Assembly (NCBI RefSeq): GCF_006864135.1
Contig: NZ_SADV01000037.1
Location: 1 to 33,198, forward strand
Source of the DNA: Lysinibacillus sphaericus
GTDB taxonomy: Bacteria; Bacillota; Bacilli; Bacillales_A; Planococcaceae
Reading direction: 5' to 3'
Length of the DNA stretch: 33,198 nucleotides
The translations under genes were made by a program, and so were the position numbers. Numbering within the stretch: position 1 is the first letter of the stretch; each line of letters opens with the position of its first letter. Below are positions 1 to 7,421 of the stretch, one piece after another. The notes beneath the pieces are model-generated. The model ran no database searches. It was not told the DNA's origin and saw only the letters and a program-made list of their open reading frames with translations.

Positions 1-586
1 AATAAATACCATACATGTCCCTTCTATAACTTTTTATTTTTTTAAAAAGTATACTTTTTTTTAACAGTTCAGAAGATAACATTATAACTGATTCTACACC
101 CAGAATATGTAATGTATTCCCATACAAAATTATTTCATACTCTCCCCATACTTCTACGCCCCATAAGTAATCTATAAGTAATTCAATATCTTTTTTATCT
201 ACTTTTTCATGGGTTAAATCACTACAAATGGCTTGTGCCATTATACTATTTAATTTAAAAGTTAATAATCCTGTTTTTTCAAAATTTGCATTTTCATCAT
301 CAATTAATTTTTTTAAAATCTTTAAATTCCCTTGCAAATAAGCCTTTTTCAAATCTTCAATCAGCAATTCTAAATCATTTTTTTTGAATTCATTATTTAT
401 AAACAAAAATTCATTAAACTTAACATTTATCCTATTAAGTAGTTCTAATATCTTAGGTAATGTAATTTCTGACTCATTTCTTTCAAATTTTGATAAATAT
501 GAAACCGAAACGATTCCTTTTGCTACAAATTCTAGACTATACCCTTTATGTAACCTCAATTTTCTAAAAGTGCTACCAAAATCCAT
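1..586 (-). CDS. Rgg/GadR/MutR-like transcriptional regulator, C-terminus cut by window edge
   Basis: A 195-codon open frame runs from an ATG at 586 to the left edge of the window with no stop, so the protein is partial here. A Shine-Dalgarno AAAGGA lies 8 bases before the ATG. Residues about 5-57 form an XRE-type helix-turn-helix (FRKLRLHKGYSLEFVAKG, then VSVSYLSKFERNESE, the Rgg-style recognition helix). The rest is helix-rich and fits the TPR-like peptide-binding domain of Rgg/RRNPP regulators. These proteins bind promoter DNA and are switched by short imported peptides. A divergent small peptide gene starts 88 bp away (675-782), the arrangement expected for a regulator and its cognate peptide. 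The HTH family is fairly sure; the Rgg assignment rests on recognising the N-terminal pattern by eye. Confidence 0.7.
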   Translation of the reverse strand, partial: MDFGSTFRKLRLHKGYSLEFVAKGIVSVSYLSKFERNESEITLPKILELLNRINVKFNEFLFINNEFKKNDLELLIEDLKKAYLQGNLKILKKLIDDENANFEKTGLLTFKLNSIMAQAICSDLTHEKVDKKDIELLIDYLWGVEVWGEYEIILYGNTLHILGVESVIMLSSELLKKSILFKKIKSYRRDMYGIY

Positions 587-674
587 TTAACCAATCCTTT
601 GTCATATATTACAAAAAAAAGAATACCTTATAATCATTATATATAATTTAAGTAAAATAGAAAGGCGGAAATAT

Positions 675-782
675 ATGATAAAAAACAAAATAACAAAAAC
701 ACTCTCTCTGTTAGTTGTAATTTATATAGTTGGTTCAAATTATTCATCCGCAATTTTAGAATTCATTGGAACGGAAATATAA
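675..782 (+). CDS. 35-residue secreted-peptide candidate (possible signalling peptide)
   Basis: This short frame starts at an ATG with a good ribosome site (AAAGGCGG, 6 bases upstream) and two TATAAT-like boxes (629-634 and 642-647) before it. The product begins with a basic stretch (MIKNKITK), continues with a hydrophobic core (LSLLVVIYIVG) and ends SSAILEFIGTEI. That is the layout of precursor peptides such as PapR, Phr or SHP, in which the C-terminal residues become the signal. It is transcribed divergently from the Rgg-like regulator at 1-586. A hairpin terminator at 822-860 follows, inside an insertion-sequence relic. It could instead be the stub of a longer gene cut by that element, since the relic begins only 12 bp after the stop codon. 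No function is shown directly. Confidence 0.5.
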   Translation: MIKNKITKTLSLLVVIYIVGSNYSSAILEFIGTEI

Positions 783-794
783 TCTGGTGAAAAT

Positions 795-1077
795 GAGGCT
801 GTGACAAAATAATAACAAAGGAGCCCATGAAATTTTACGATCAGTAAAGTTTCATGGGCTTTGTATTTGAAGATGTAAATTCTAATAAAAAGAAAGGACA
901 CCTTCTTATAAATTAAAGTGAACAAACCATAACCAATGAGAAAGAAGTGTCCTTGAATCGATATTTTGAAAAACAGCGAAAATAGATAATAACTTTTTCG
1001 CTTCAATCTTCCTAAATCAAAAAAATGTTAGATAGAAATACAATCAGTTCAACATTTTTTCTTATTGTCCCAGTCTC
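795..1077. mobile_element. Deleted insertion-sequence or MITE-like relic
   Basis: The left edge reads GAGGCTGTGACAAAATAA. The right edge, read from the opposite strand, is GAGACTGGGACAATAAG, an imperfect terminal inverted repeat of the kind seen at IS1182-like ends. Inside are nested dyads (822-838 with 844-860; 894-907 with 942-954) and an AAAAAATGTT/AACATTTTTT pair near the right end. A TTG-started frame (NRYFEKQRK, then a stop) at about 954 looks like a transposase start with the rest deleted. No clear target duplication was seen. Confidence 0.4.
822..860 (+). terminator. Strong hairpin downstream of the small peptide gene
   Basis: The arms AGCCCATGAAATTTTAC (822-838) and GTAAAGTTTCATGGGCT (844-860) pair with one mismatch around the loop GATCA, followed by TTGTATTT. 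It would end transcripts of the 675-782 gene. It belongs to the IS-like relic. Confidence 0.5.
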
Positions 1078-1151
1078 TTTTTTAAACCTTGCTAAAGGAT
1101 TATGATATAGTTGTTTAATTATCGATTGGCGAATAATTCAACTTAGTTCCC

Positions 1152-1466
1152 TTATTTTATAAATCGTATAGATCGTTTCTCCCCAAATTGTAAAATCTCA
1201 TCATTCATTAATATGATGTCAGTGTCTTCCTCTGTAAGTTTTTCTCCATTTAAAGAAACACCATTTTGTTTCATTAATCGCATAAACTCACTTTTACTTT
1301 GAATATATTCTTCAGCAATTAATGATGGAATAATATCAAGTACAGACTCTTTCCCTATTTCAATTAACATTGTGGGGATGTTATCAGGCAAAACCTCTCC
1401 TTCATTAACGATCTTACCTACACCCTTTTGAATCATCTCTAATTGTTCTTCCAGTTTTAAAAACAT
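1152..1466 (-). pseudogene. C-terminal remnant of a tyrosyl-tRNA synthetase (S4 RNA-binding domain)
   Basis: This is a 104-residue frame from an ATG at 1466, with AAAGGAG 9 bases upstream. It starts with the tail of a synthetase body (KLEEQLEMIQKG, EVLPDNIPT). It then has an S4-like fold at about residues 38-104 (VLDIIPSLIAEE, SKSEFMRLMKQNGVSLNGEKL, ILQFGEKRSIRFIK), which matches the C-terminal anticodon-arm-binding domain of TyrS/TyrZ. The Rossmann catalytic domain with HIGH and KMSKS motifs is absent, so it cannot charge tRNA. The upstream T-box leader (1704-2022) suggests that an intact tyrS-like gene once stood here and lost its 5' two-thirds. The frame is open and has its own ribosome site, so expression as a small RNA-binding protein cannot be excluded. 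Confidence 0.6.
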
Positions 1467-1530
1467 ACAATACAACTCCTTTAATATTGAATTAATATTG
1501 CAAGTTCTATAAGAGTAAAAAATCAATTTC

Positions 1531-1612
1531 GCCTTGGCGTAATTGTAGCTGCCGCTTTGCTTTCGCTACAGAAAACATTTGTAGCTGTCGCTTTGCTTTC
1601 GCTACACATAAA
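1531..1612 (+). repeat. Dispersed intergenic repeat, copy A, with two tandem 27-bp units
   Basis: It opens with GCCTTGGCGTAATTG, like the GCCTYGGCATAATTG core of the copies at 3926, 4255, 24597 and 25777. It then holds two 27-bp units (1544-1570 and 1580-1606) that differ at one base; each begins TGTAGC and ends GCTACA, so each is also a dyad. It separates the T-box leader from the synthetase remnant. Confidence 0.6.
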
Positions 1613-1703
1613 TTGCCATAGAACGTGACGTTCTTAGACTGAGTTCCGCTATAAAAGGAATCACATCGCATTCATCTTACCACCCGCTTCTGCTGAATGA
1701 AGA

Positions 1704-2022
1704 TAAAAAAACGTCCTTTAGGAATAAACCTAAAGGACGTGTTATGAACGTGTTACCACCTTAATTTAAGAGCTACTCACATAACTCTTCTCAATAGGTA
1801 CGGCTAAATGCGATACCTTTGCATTGATTACGGATGCAAACCCGTCGTAGCCTACTAAAGTTCGGTACGCAGCTCCAAGATGAATTCATTTTAACTTTCC
1901 TTGCGCCTCTCATCAACCGGCTACTTTCTGTCAGTTCCATTAAAACTACTAGTTCTCTTCAACACTTTTACTCTTATACTCCAAATTATTGTTAACAACA
2001 ATTTTTCGTTATGCAAATCTTG
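1704..2022 (-). ncRNA. T-box riboswitch leader, probably tyrosine-specific, orphaned
   Basis: Read leftward, the transcript carries a long Stem I region with a GATGAGAGGC bulge element, the canonical T-box AAGGTGGTAACACG (1749-1762), and a terminator stem of 12 bp (1711-1722 with 1729-1740) followed by seven T residues. T-box leaders bind uncharged tRNA through a specifier codon and switch from terminator to antiterminator. TAC (Tyr) triplets occur in the 3' side of Stem I (near 1863-1868 and 1845-1850), and the downstream remnant is a TyrRS piece, so tyrosine is the likely specificity. I could not fold it to fix the specifier. No intact synthetase follows. Confidence 0.85.
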
Positions 2023-2028
2023 ATAATT

Positions 2029-2056
2029 ATTATAGCCTCTTTATTTGAATTGTCAA
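2029..2056 (-). promoter_or_regulatory. Consensus sigma-A promoter of the T-box leader
   Basis: On the minus strand TTGACA (2051-2056) and TATAAT (2029-2034) are both perfect and are separated by 16 bp. Transcription would start near 2022, at the 5' end of the T-box leader. Confidence 0.85.
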
Positions 2057-2116
2057 TAAATTATTTTAAGCTTTAACCATAGGGTTGATTTCCGTTCCGG
2101 CTGGACACTTCCTGAG

Positions 2117-2142
2117 GCATCCACAGCCATGGCTGTGGATGC
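2117..2142. repeat. Perfect 26-bp palindrome in a Bacillus-type intergenic repeat
   Basis: The half-site GCATCCACAGCCA is followed by its exact complement. Just before it is GTTGATTTCCGTTCCGG, a phrase I recognise as common in Bacillaceae intergenic repeats. The apparent ATG of the 2129 frame lies at the centre of the palindrome. Confidence 0.6.
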
Positions 2143-2359
2143 GGCTTGTAAATGGGGAAATAAAAATCTGGGGCCCTCTATTCAATTTCCTAAACCAACA
2201 AACAAATCCATAGTATCCAGTGCTTTTTCAAGTGGTATTATTGGTAGCGCAATTCTAGTGTATGGGTTTATTTTCAATAAAAAATGGATTTTGTTATTTG
2301 GTGCACTTGGGATAATAAGTAGTGTTTTCATATATCGACAAAGTGTCAAAGACGAATAG
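2129..2359 (+). CDS. Small hypothetical membrane protein or C-terminal gene fragment
   Basis: This is a 76-residue frame ending KDE. Two hydrophobic helices are visible at about residues 31-48 (AFSSGIIGSAILVYGFIF) and 52-69 (WILLFGALGIISSVFIYR). The first 15 codons lie in a palindromic repeat and have no ribosome site, so the true start is unclear. A good terminator follows at 2373-2418, which suggests that a real transcript once ended here. I do not recognise a family. It may be the 3' remnant of a membrane protein whose start was replaced by the repeat. Confidence 0.3.
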   Translation: MAVDAACKWGNKNLGPSIQFPKPTNKSIVSSAFSSGIIGSAILVYGFIFNKKWILLFGALGIISSVFIYRQSVKDE

Positions 2360-2372
2360 ATACGTATGTATT

Positions 2373-2418
2373 AAAAAAGCACGAGAAATCAGAAACATTG
2401 ATTTCTCGCGCTTCTTTT
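2373..2418. terminator. Bidirectional terminator between convergent genes
   Basis: The arms CGAGAAATCA (2382-2391) and TGATTTCTCG (2399-2408) form a hairpin with A-rich sequence on the left and TTCTTTTAT on the right. It serves the 2129 frame and the convergent transporter at 2461. Confidence 0.75.
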
Positions 2419-2460
2419 ATATGAAATCATATTATTTCTAAACATTATAGTAATTATTTT

Positions 2461-3900
2461 TTATTGCTCACTAGTTTGTGTGGATGGCTTTAATAAGAAC
2501 CAAACAATTACTAAAGTTACTAGCGCTAATATAAAAGTACTCATATAAATGAAATGTACACCTGAAGCTAATGCCTCTTGTGATTCGGTTACTATGGTTG
2601 CTGTAGTTCCTCCATGTCCACCGGAAGATACAAGATTAAGGTTTTTAATACCTTGTGCGTGAATCATCGTGTTGAAAATTGCCCCGAAAACTGCAGCACC
2701 TAATGTTTGACTAAACGTATTGATAAATGTATTTAAGCCAATTGCCGTTCCCCGCGTATGAGTTGGAACAGCTGATTGAATTGTTACCATGTAAATTGGT
2801 ATAATAAGCCCCATTCCTAAGCCGAATAATCCAACTGCAACATAAATAAGGAATGTTGGTGAGTCTGTTGACAATGTAAATAGTGAAAAGGCAGCAACTG
2901 AAAGAATGCTAGCTCCAAGTAGAATGATTTGTTTCGTTTTTAAGTAATCAATTAATTTACCAGAAAAAATAGTGCCAAATGTCCACATAACGGGAAGTGG
3001 CATTAAAACGAGTCCGGCCTCTGTCGCATTTTTTCCTAATACACCTTGGCTCCAAATCGGAAGATACATTGTAATACTAATAATCATTGCACCAGAAATA
3101 AGAGTTAATATGTTTATAATAGATAATGTACGGTTAGAGAAAAGTGCTAGCGGAATTAATGGTTCCGGAGATTTTTTCTCAATAAATAAGAAAATAATGA
3201 ATGAAACAGCTGCAAAGATTAAGAGACCAATAATTGTAATGTCCCCCCAATTTTGCTTACTGCTACCTGTTAATAACGCGTATAGTAGCGCGATTGTACT
3301 TAATGAAAATACTGTTGCACCAAAATAGTCGATATGGTGCTTAGCAGGCTTAATAGATTCTTTATAATAAATGACAATCATTAAGCAAGCGATAATTCCA
3401 AATGGAACGTTTAAGAAGAAGATGTAGCGCCAAGAAAGAGAATCGACTAAAAATCCTCCAACTAATGGTCCGATTACACCAGAGATGCCCCAAACAGCAC
3501 TAATCCAGCCCTGTGCTTTTGCACGGTCTTTCACTTCGCTATATAAGTCACCCATGATTGTCATTGTTATTGGCATAATAGCGCCAGCACCTAGACCTTG
3601 AAGGGCACGAAAGACGATAAGCTGTTCCATCGATGTAACAACACCGCAAAGTGCAGAGCCGACTAAAAATATCGTAGCTCCAATCAGTAAAACTTTTTTA
3701 CGACCGAATAAATCAGCCAGCTTCCCGTATATTGGTGTCGAAACAGCTGTGGCAAGCATATAAATTGCATATACCCAACTAACAAGTTCGACACCTGACA
3801 AATCACTTGTAATACGGGGGATTGCTGTACTAATAATTGTCCCTTCTACAGCTGAAAGAAATGTCATTAACATTAATGATAAGATAACTTTTTTTCTCAT
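2461..3900 (-). CDS. DHA2/EmrB-QacA family 14-TM multidrug efflux transporter (MFS)
   Basis: The product is an inner-membrane drug:proton antiporter of the major facilitator superfamily. The protein begins MRKKVILSLMLMTFLSAVEG and shows the DHA2 signatures: TIISTAIPRI in helix 1, the loop 2-3 motif GKLADLFGRKK, RALQGLGAGAIMP in helix 4, and WISAVWGISGVIGPLVGGFL (motif C of antiporters). At 479 residues it is the usual length for this family, and hydrophobic segments run to the C-terminus. The frame is open a further 29 codons upstream, but I chose the ATG at 3900: AAAGGGGAA lies just before it, and the upstream codons fall in the dispersed repeat. It is transcribed from a promoter at 4026-4053 that carries a large dyad. 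The substrate cannot be told from sequence. Confidence 0.9.
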   Translation of the reverse strand: MRKKVILSLMLMTFLSAVEGTIISTAIPRITSDLSGVELVSWVYAIYMLATAVSTPIYGKLADLFGRKKVLLIGATIFLVGSALCGVVTSMEQLIVFRALQGLGAGAIMPITMTIMGDLYSEVKDRAKAQGWISAVWGISGVIGPLVGGFLVDSLSWRYIFFLNVPFGIIACLMIVIYYKESIKPAKHHIDYFGATVFSLSTIALLYALLTGSSKQNWGDITIIGLLIFAAVSFIIFLFIEKKSPEPLIPLALFSNRTLSIINILTLISGAMIISITMYLPIWSQGVLGKNATEAGLVLMPLPVMWTFGTIFSGKLIDYLKTKQIILLGASILSVAAFSLFTLSTDSPTFLIYVAVGLFGLGMGLIIPIYMVTIQSAVPTHTRGTAIGLNTFINTFSQTLGAAVFGAIFNTMIHAQGIKNLNLVSSGGHGGTTATIVTESQEALASGVHFIYMSTFILALVTLVIVWFLLKPSTQTSEQ

Positions 3901-3925
3901 ATTTTCCCCTTTACTTCTATACAGA

Positions 3926-4007
3926 TTAATTATGCCTCGGCATAATGGCGTCCGGAATCGGCCTGCGTGCAAGCGAAGCAGCAGCATCTGCGCGAAAGAA
4001 GTTAAAA
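3926..4007 (+). repeat. Dispersed intergenic repeat, copy B
   Basis: It carries ATTATGCCTCGGCATAAT, then GTCCGGAATCGG and GCGAAAGAAGTTAAAA. These phrases recur at 4255, 24597 and 25777-26014. This copy lies inside the 5' untranslated region of the efflux gene and gives the false N-terminal extension of its reading frame. Confidence 0.7.
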
Positions 4008-4025
4008 TTATTCAATATATAACTA

Positions 4026-4064
4026 AGTATATTTTTGGATTATCTATAAACAATATAGATAATC
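4026..4064 (-). promoter_or_regulatory. Promoter and 27-bp operator of the efflux gene
   Basis: The minus strand has TTGTTT (4048-4053) and TATACT (4026-4031), 16 bp apart. A perfect dyad with arms GATTATCTAT (4038-4047) and ATAGATAATC (4055-4064) is centred on the -35 box, as expected for a TetR- or MarR-type repressor site. No regulator gene lies beside it. Confidence 0.65.
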
Positions 4065-4154
4065 AATAAAGTTCCTTTATTGCACTAACCAGCTAAGTCA
4101 GTTCAAGGACAATTTTTCACAGGATAAACATCAATTTTAACATATATATACATT

Positions 4155-4192
4155 AAAAATCACCTCCAAGAATAACTAAAGAGGTGATTTTT
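4155..4192. terminator. Orphan hairpin terminator
   Basis: A perfect 12-bp stem (AAAAATCACCTC at 4155-4166, GAGGTGATTTTT at 4181-4192) with A and T tracts works in either direction. No gene now ends here, so the region may have lost one. Confidence 0.6.
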
Positions 4193-4254
4193 ATCAAACG
4201 TTATGACAAACTATCATTCTTATTATAAACGAGCACGCATATTGCTTTGAAATC

Positions 4255-4297
4255 AATTATGCCTCGGAATTGCGCCCGGAATCGACTTTGTGCTTCC
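4255..4297 (+). repeat. Dispersed intergenic repeat, copy C (short)
   Basis: AATTATGCCTCGG, then ATTGCGCCCGGAATCG and TTTGTGCTT match the first half of copies B and E. The second half is missing. Confidence 0.6.
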
Positions 4298-4573
4298 CTT
4301 CCAACCCTTAAATACTCGCCACATTTCCTCATATTAACTTTAGCAAAAGTGATACTATCATAAAGGAATTTTTTTAACTAAAAAGTGACTTTACTCGTGG
4401 TACCGCTCTTGCTTAAAAGCGCTAGACTAGACAATGCTCTTTTGAAAATGAAAAAGCTTTTTACATATTTTCAAACTGAAATAAATCAACTATAATGGTA
4501 TTTAAATGTAAGAAATTCTAAATTCAACCCATTTATCTTTTTTTATACAAATCCACTATAAAGGAGCACGAAG
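4298..4573 (+). other. Intergenic, probable promoter region of the M13 peptidase
   Basis: No gene is visible. TATAAT at 4491-4496 is the best -10 box for the peptidase; the -35 is poor. GTGGTACCGCTC near 4399 resembles a T-box fragment but lacks the other parts. AAAGGAGCACGAAG just before 4574 is the ribosome site. Confidence 0.4.
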
Positions 4574-6928
4574 ATGAAAAAGAAGGTTTTATCTTTACTC
4601 ATGGCCATAATAATGGTCCTATCAATTAGCGTATCAGCGTTTGCCTATGAAACGTCGCCACCAGCGACAAGAGGAGAAATCGTTAAAACCTTGTTGATGG
4701 CAGCAGACGCTTATCAACCAGGAATTAATAAAGAAGACATTATGCAAGGCTCTAAAAACGAAGATTTAAGAGAAAATGAGCCAGCTAAGAAGGTTGAAGC
4801 TTTAGTCATGTTGAGTAGGGCATTCGGCGAATTGCCAAAGCCGGTCGGAAATGATCTGCGCAGCGGAACATTTGGTGTCGAGTTCACTGATGTACCAGAT
4901 TGGGCTAAGAAAGATATCGATAAACTTGCAAAGGCAGGCGTACTGATGGGAAAACCTGACGGCACATTAGGCGCAAATGACAATATTACGATCAATGAGT
5001 TCAAAAAAATTATTGCCAGAGTGTGGACGCTTAAAGGCTCCCATTTAAATGACGATTTTTATGAAGCAATCAATAAGGAATGGTTAAATAAATCGACAAT
5101 TCCGACAGGAGAAATCATGGGTGGCGGTTTTCCTGAGCTGCAAAAGCAAAATACCGATAAAATAGAAAAAATAATAAATGAGCTCGTTGGTAAACAATTC
5201 GATAAAGGAACAAAAGAACAGAAAATTGCCGACTTTTATTCGACTGCGTTGGATAAAAAAAATAGAAATAAACAAGGGATTGAGCCCATCCAAAAATATG
5301 TAAAGGCAATTGACGGGGCTAAAACGCTTGCTGAGCTCGTTCAAGCAGATCTTGCCCTGGAAAAAGAATTGGGTCTAAGCTCATTATTCAGCTTTACAAT
5401 CATGAACGATGCAAAGAACAGCAGTGAAAATGCTTTATATTATACCGGATTAGCTACTGGTCTGGATAAGAACAGCTTTGTAACGGAAGACGAGATAGCG
5501 AAAAAAGCCTATATTCAATATATGTCTAAGCTTCTCGTGTCATCGGGTGAGGGAGAGTCTGCAGCGAAAGCCCACGCCGAGAAAATTTACGGGATGGAGA
5601 AAAGCTTAGCTTCCGTATCGCTTGAACCTCATGAACAAGGCGACGTCAATAAATACTATAATCCGTATACAATCGAACAATTCGATGATATGTTCAAAAC
5701 AGTAGATATGAAACAAGTCTTAAAATCGATGAAAGTCGACAGTGCTGATAAAGTAATCGTATTCGATGTGAAGTTAGCACAAAAAGGCGCGGAACTCTTG
5801 TCTGAAGATAATCTTGACATACTTAAAGCTTACTCCAAAGTACAACTGCTTTCAGCAACTGGCCGTTTATTGTCAGATGAATTCAAAGACGCTGCAAATG
5901 AGTTTTCCGCGACGTTATACGGCGTTACAGGAGAAAAAACAGATCAGGAAATCGCAGTTGCCATGACAACTGGCACAATGAGCGGATATTTGGAGCAAAT
6001 GTTTGCCGACAAACATTTTTCACCAGAAGCTAAAAAAGATGTTGAACAAATGGTAGAGAAGTTAATCGCTACGTATGAAGAAAGAATCCAATCTCTTGAT
6101 TGGATGTCAGAAACAACAAAAGCTAAAGCAATTAAAAAGCTGCATACGATGATTGTTAAGATCGGTTACCCAGATAAGTGGGATACGACATTAGATAAAG
6201 TAGCTATCAAGACATATGACGAAGGCGGTTCGTTGTTCTCTAATACCTTCACAGTAACCAAAGCATACATTGATAACACGAAAGCCAAGCTAGGAAAACC
6301 GGTGGATAGAACAGAATGGTTAACAAGCGTTTATACCGTAAATGCATTCTACAACCCTTTTAATAACGAAATTACGTTCCCTGCCGGTATTCTCCAAGCG
6401 CCTTTCTATGATATTAATGCTAAACCTGAAGAAAATTACGGTGCCATTGGCATGGTCATTGGCCATGAAATCAGCCATGCATTTGATAACAATGGATCTG
6501 CCTACGACGAAAATGGAAATGCAAATAACTGGTGGACAGAAGAAGACTTTAAGAAATTCGAAGAGAAAAACCAGGAACTGATTAAGTTCTATAATGACAT
6601 TGAGATTATTCCGGGTGTGTTGAATGATGGTCAACTTACACTAAGTGAGAATGTCGCTGATTTAGGTGGAATGGCGGCTTCGCTGCAAGTTGTATCCAAA
6701 ATGAGTAATCCGGATTATAAAGCATATTTCGAAAGCAATGCAGAAATATGGAAATCCACAACCACAAAAGAATTTGCAGCATATCTGAGCAAAAACGATG
6801 TACATTCAGCCGCTAAAATTCGGGTAAACCGCACGATTGTGAACTTCCAGCAATTCTATGATACCTATGGAATTAAGCTTGGAGATGGCATGTATGTAGC
6901 TCCAGAGGATCGAGTTTCCATCTGGTAA
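4574..6928 (+). CDS. Secreted M13 (neprilysin/PepO-type) zinc metallopeptidase with SLH modules
   Basis: A signal peptide (MKKKVLSLLMAI to SVSAFA, cut near residue 24) leads into S-layer-homology segments at about residues 30-155 (ATRGEIVKTLLMAADAY; FTDVPDWAKKDIDKLAKAG; NITINEFKKIIARVW). These would hold the enzyme on the cell wall. The M13 peptidase follows from about residue 160 (DDFYEAINKEWLN). The zinc site HEISH is at residues 631-635, with the third ligand in ENVADLGG (E692, D696). The family's closing pattern GMYVAPEDRVSIW is intact, so the 784-residue protein is complete. M13 enzymes cleave oligopeptides on the N-side of hydrophobic residues. A ribosome site AAAGGAG lies upstream. It stands alone and is transcribed toward trhO. 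Confidence 0.92.
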   Translation: MKKKVLSLLMAIIMVLSISVSAFAYETSPPATRGEIVKTLLMAADAYQPGINKEDIMQGSKNEDLRENEPAKKVEALVMLSRAFGELPKPVGNDLRSGTFGVEFTDVPDWAKKDIDKLAKAGVLMGKPDGTLGANDNITINEFKKIIARVWTLKGSHLNDDFYEAINKEWLNKSTIPTGEIMGGGFPELQKQNTDKIEKIINELVGKQFDKGTKEQKIADFYSTALDKKNRNKQGIEPIQKYVKAIDGAKTLAELVQADLALEKELGLSSLFSFTIMNDAKNSSENALYYTGLATGLDKNSFVTEDEIAKKAYIQYMSKLLVSSGEGESAAKAHAEKIYGMEKSLASVSLEPHEQGDVNKYYNPYTIEQFDDMFKTVDMKQVLKSMKVDSADKVIVFDVKLAQKGAELLSEDNLDILKAYSKVQLLSATGRLLSDEFKDAANEFSATLYGVTGEKTDQEIAVAMTTGTMSGYLEQMFADKHFSPEAKKDVEQMVEKLIATYEERIQSLDWMSETTKAKAIKKLHTMIVKIGYPDKWDTTLDKVAIKTYDEGGSLFSNTFTVTKAYIDNTKAKLGKPVDRTEWLTSVYTVNAFYNPFNNEITFPAGILQAPFYDINAKPEENYGAIGMVIGHEISHAFDNNGSAYDENGNANNWWTEEDFKKFEEKNQELIKFYNDIEIIPGVLNDGQLTLSENVADLGGMAASLQVVSKMSNPDYKAYFESNAEIWKSTTTKEFAAYLSKNDVHSAAKIRVNRTIVNFQQFYDTYGIKLGDGMYVAPEDRVSIW

Positions 6929-6942
6929 AAATTAGAGTAGAT

Positions 6943-6963
6943 AGAGCTATTTCCGATAGCTCT
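6943..6963 (+). terminator. Hairpin after the M13 peptidase
   Basis: AGAGCTAT (6943-6950) pairs with ATAGCTCT (6956-6963) around TTCCG. The T-tract is weak, so the hairpin at 7033 may be the main stop. Confidence 0.45.
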
Positions 6964-7032
6964 TACATCAGTGTATAGAAGCAAAGGCTGTCTAGAAAGT
7001 CTTTTTAGCGTAAATACACCGAAATAAAAAGC

Positions 7033-7075
7033 CCAAGAATGCTAATTTTACGGCATTCTTGGTTTTTGCTTTTTT
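7033..7075 (+). terminator. Strong rho-independent terminator
   Basis: CCAAGAATGC (7033-7042) pairs perfectly with GCATTCTTGG (7053-7062), followed by TTTTTGCTTTTTT. Confidence 0.8.
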
Positions 7076-7194
7076 CAGCCATGGGGGTAGTATCAGCGTT
7101 AACTAACACCACCCGCATCTTTTATCAGCCATAAGATGGCATTTAAAGATATAATCAGGATCTTTAAAATAATGGATAGAGAGGTATCAAAAAT

Positions 7195-7288
7195 ATGTAA
7201 GTTATTTGAATCCTTCACATTCAGAAGCGGAATAACAATCAAGAATAGAGTCGTTATGGCACCTGTGACAACCTGGTCAAGTAACTAA
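7195..7288 (+). pseudogene. N-terminal fragment of an Old Yellow Enzyme (NADH:flavin oxidoreductase)
   Basis: After GAGAGG and an ATG at 7195 the reading frame is broken at once by one extra base. In the next frame it reads KLFESFTFRSGITIKNRVVM, then APVTTWSSN and stop. That is the first 30 residues of OYE-type flavin reductases, including the first beta strand of the barrel. The remaining roughly 330 residues are absent. It runs straight into a YdhR fragment, so a deletion joined the two. Confidence 0.65.
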
Positions 7289-7289
7289 A

Positions 7290-7421
7290 GAGGCAGGTGG
7301 AATTTATCTTTTCGAAACAAAAGAAACGGCTGAAAAATATTTAGATATGCACTCTAAAAGATTAGCTGGCTTTGGGGTAACAGATGTCAACGGAAAAATC
7401 TTTTTCATTAATTCTTACTAA
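7290..7421 (+). pseudogene. C-terminal fragment of a YdhR-type putative monooxygenase
   Basis: There are 43 codons with no start: GGIYLFETKETAEKYLDMHS, then KRLAGFGVTDVNGKIFFINS and a stop. This matches the closing half of the small ABM-fold YdhR family, whose full proteins are about 100 residues. It lies one base after the stop of the OYE fragment. The duplicated segment 7422-7588 begins exactly after its stop codon. Confidence 0.6.

Noticed and set aside
740..1006. 88-codon minus-strand frame
   Set aside because: It spans the inverted repeats of the IS-like relic and overlaps the end of the small peptide gene; low-complexity product.
3901..3987. N-terminal extension of the efflux transporter frame
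   Set aside because: It translates a copy of the dispersed repeat and has no ribosome site; the ATG at 3900 does.
4390..4440. GTGGTACCGC motif resembling a T-box
   Set aside because: No Stem I, no matching terminator and no synthetase or amino-acid gene follows; the peptidase is not a usual T-box target.
6980..7030. AGGCTGTCTAGAAAGTC resembling an insertion-sequence end
   Set aside because: No partner end and no transposase fragment found.
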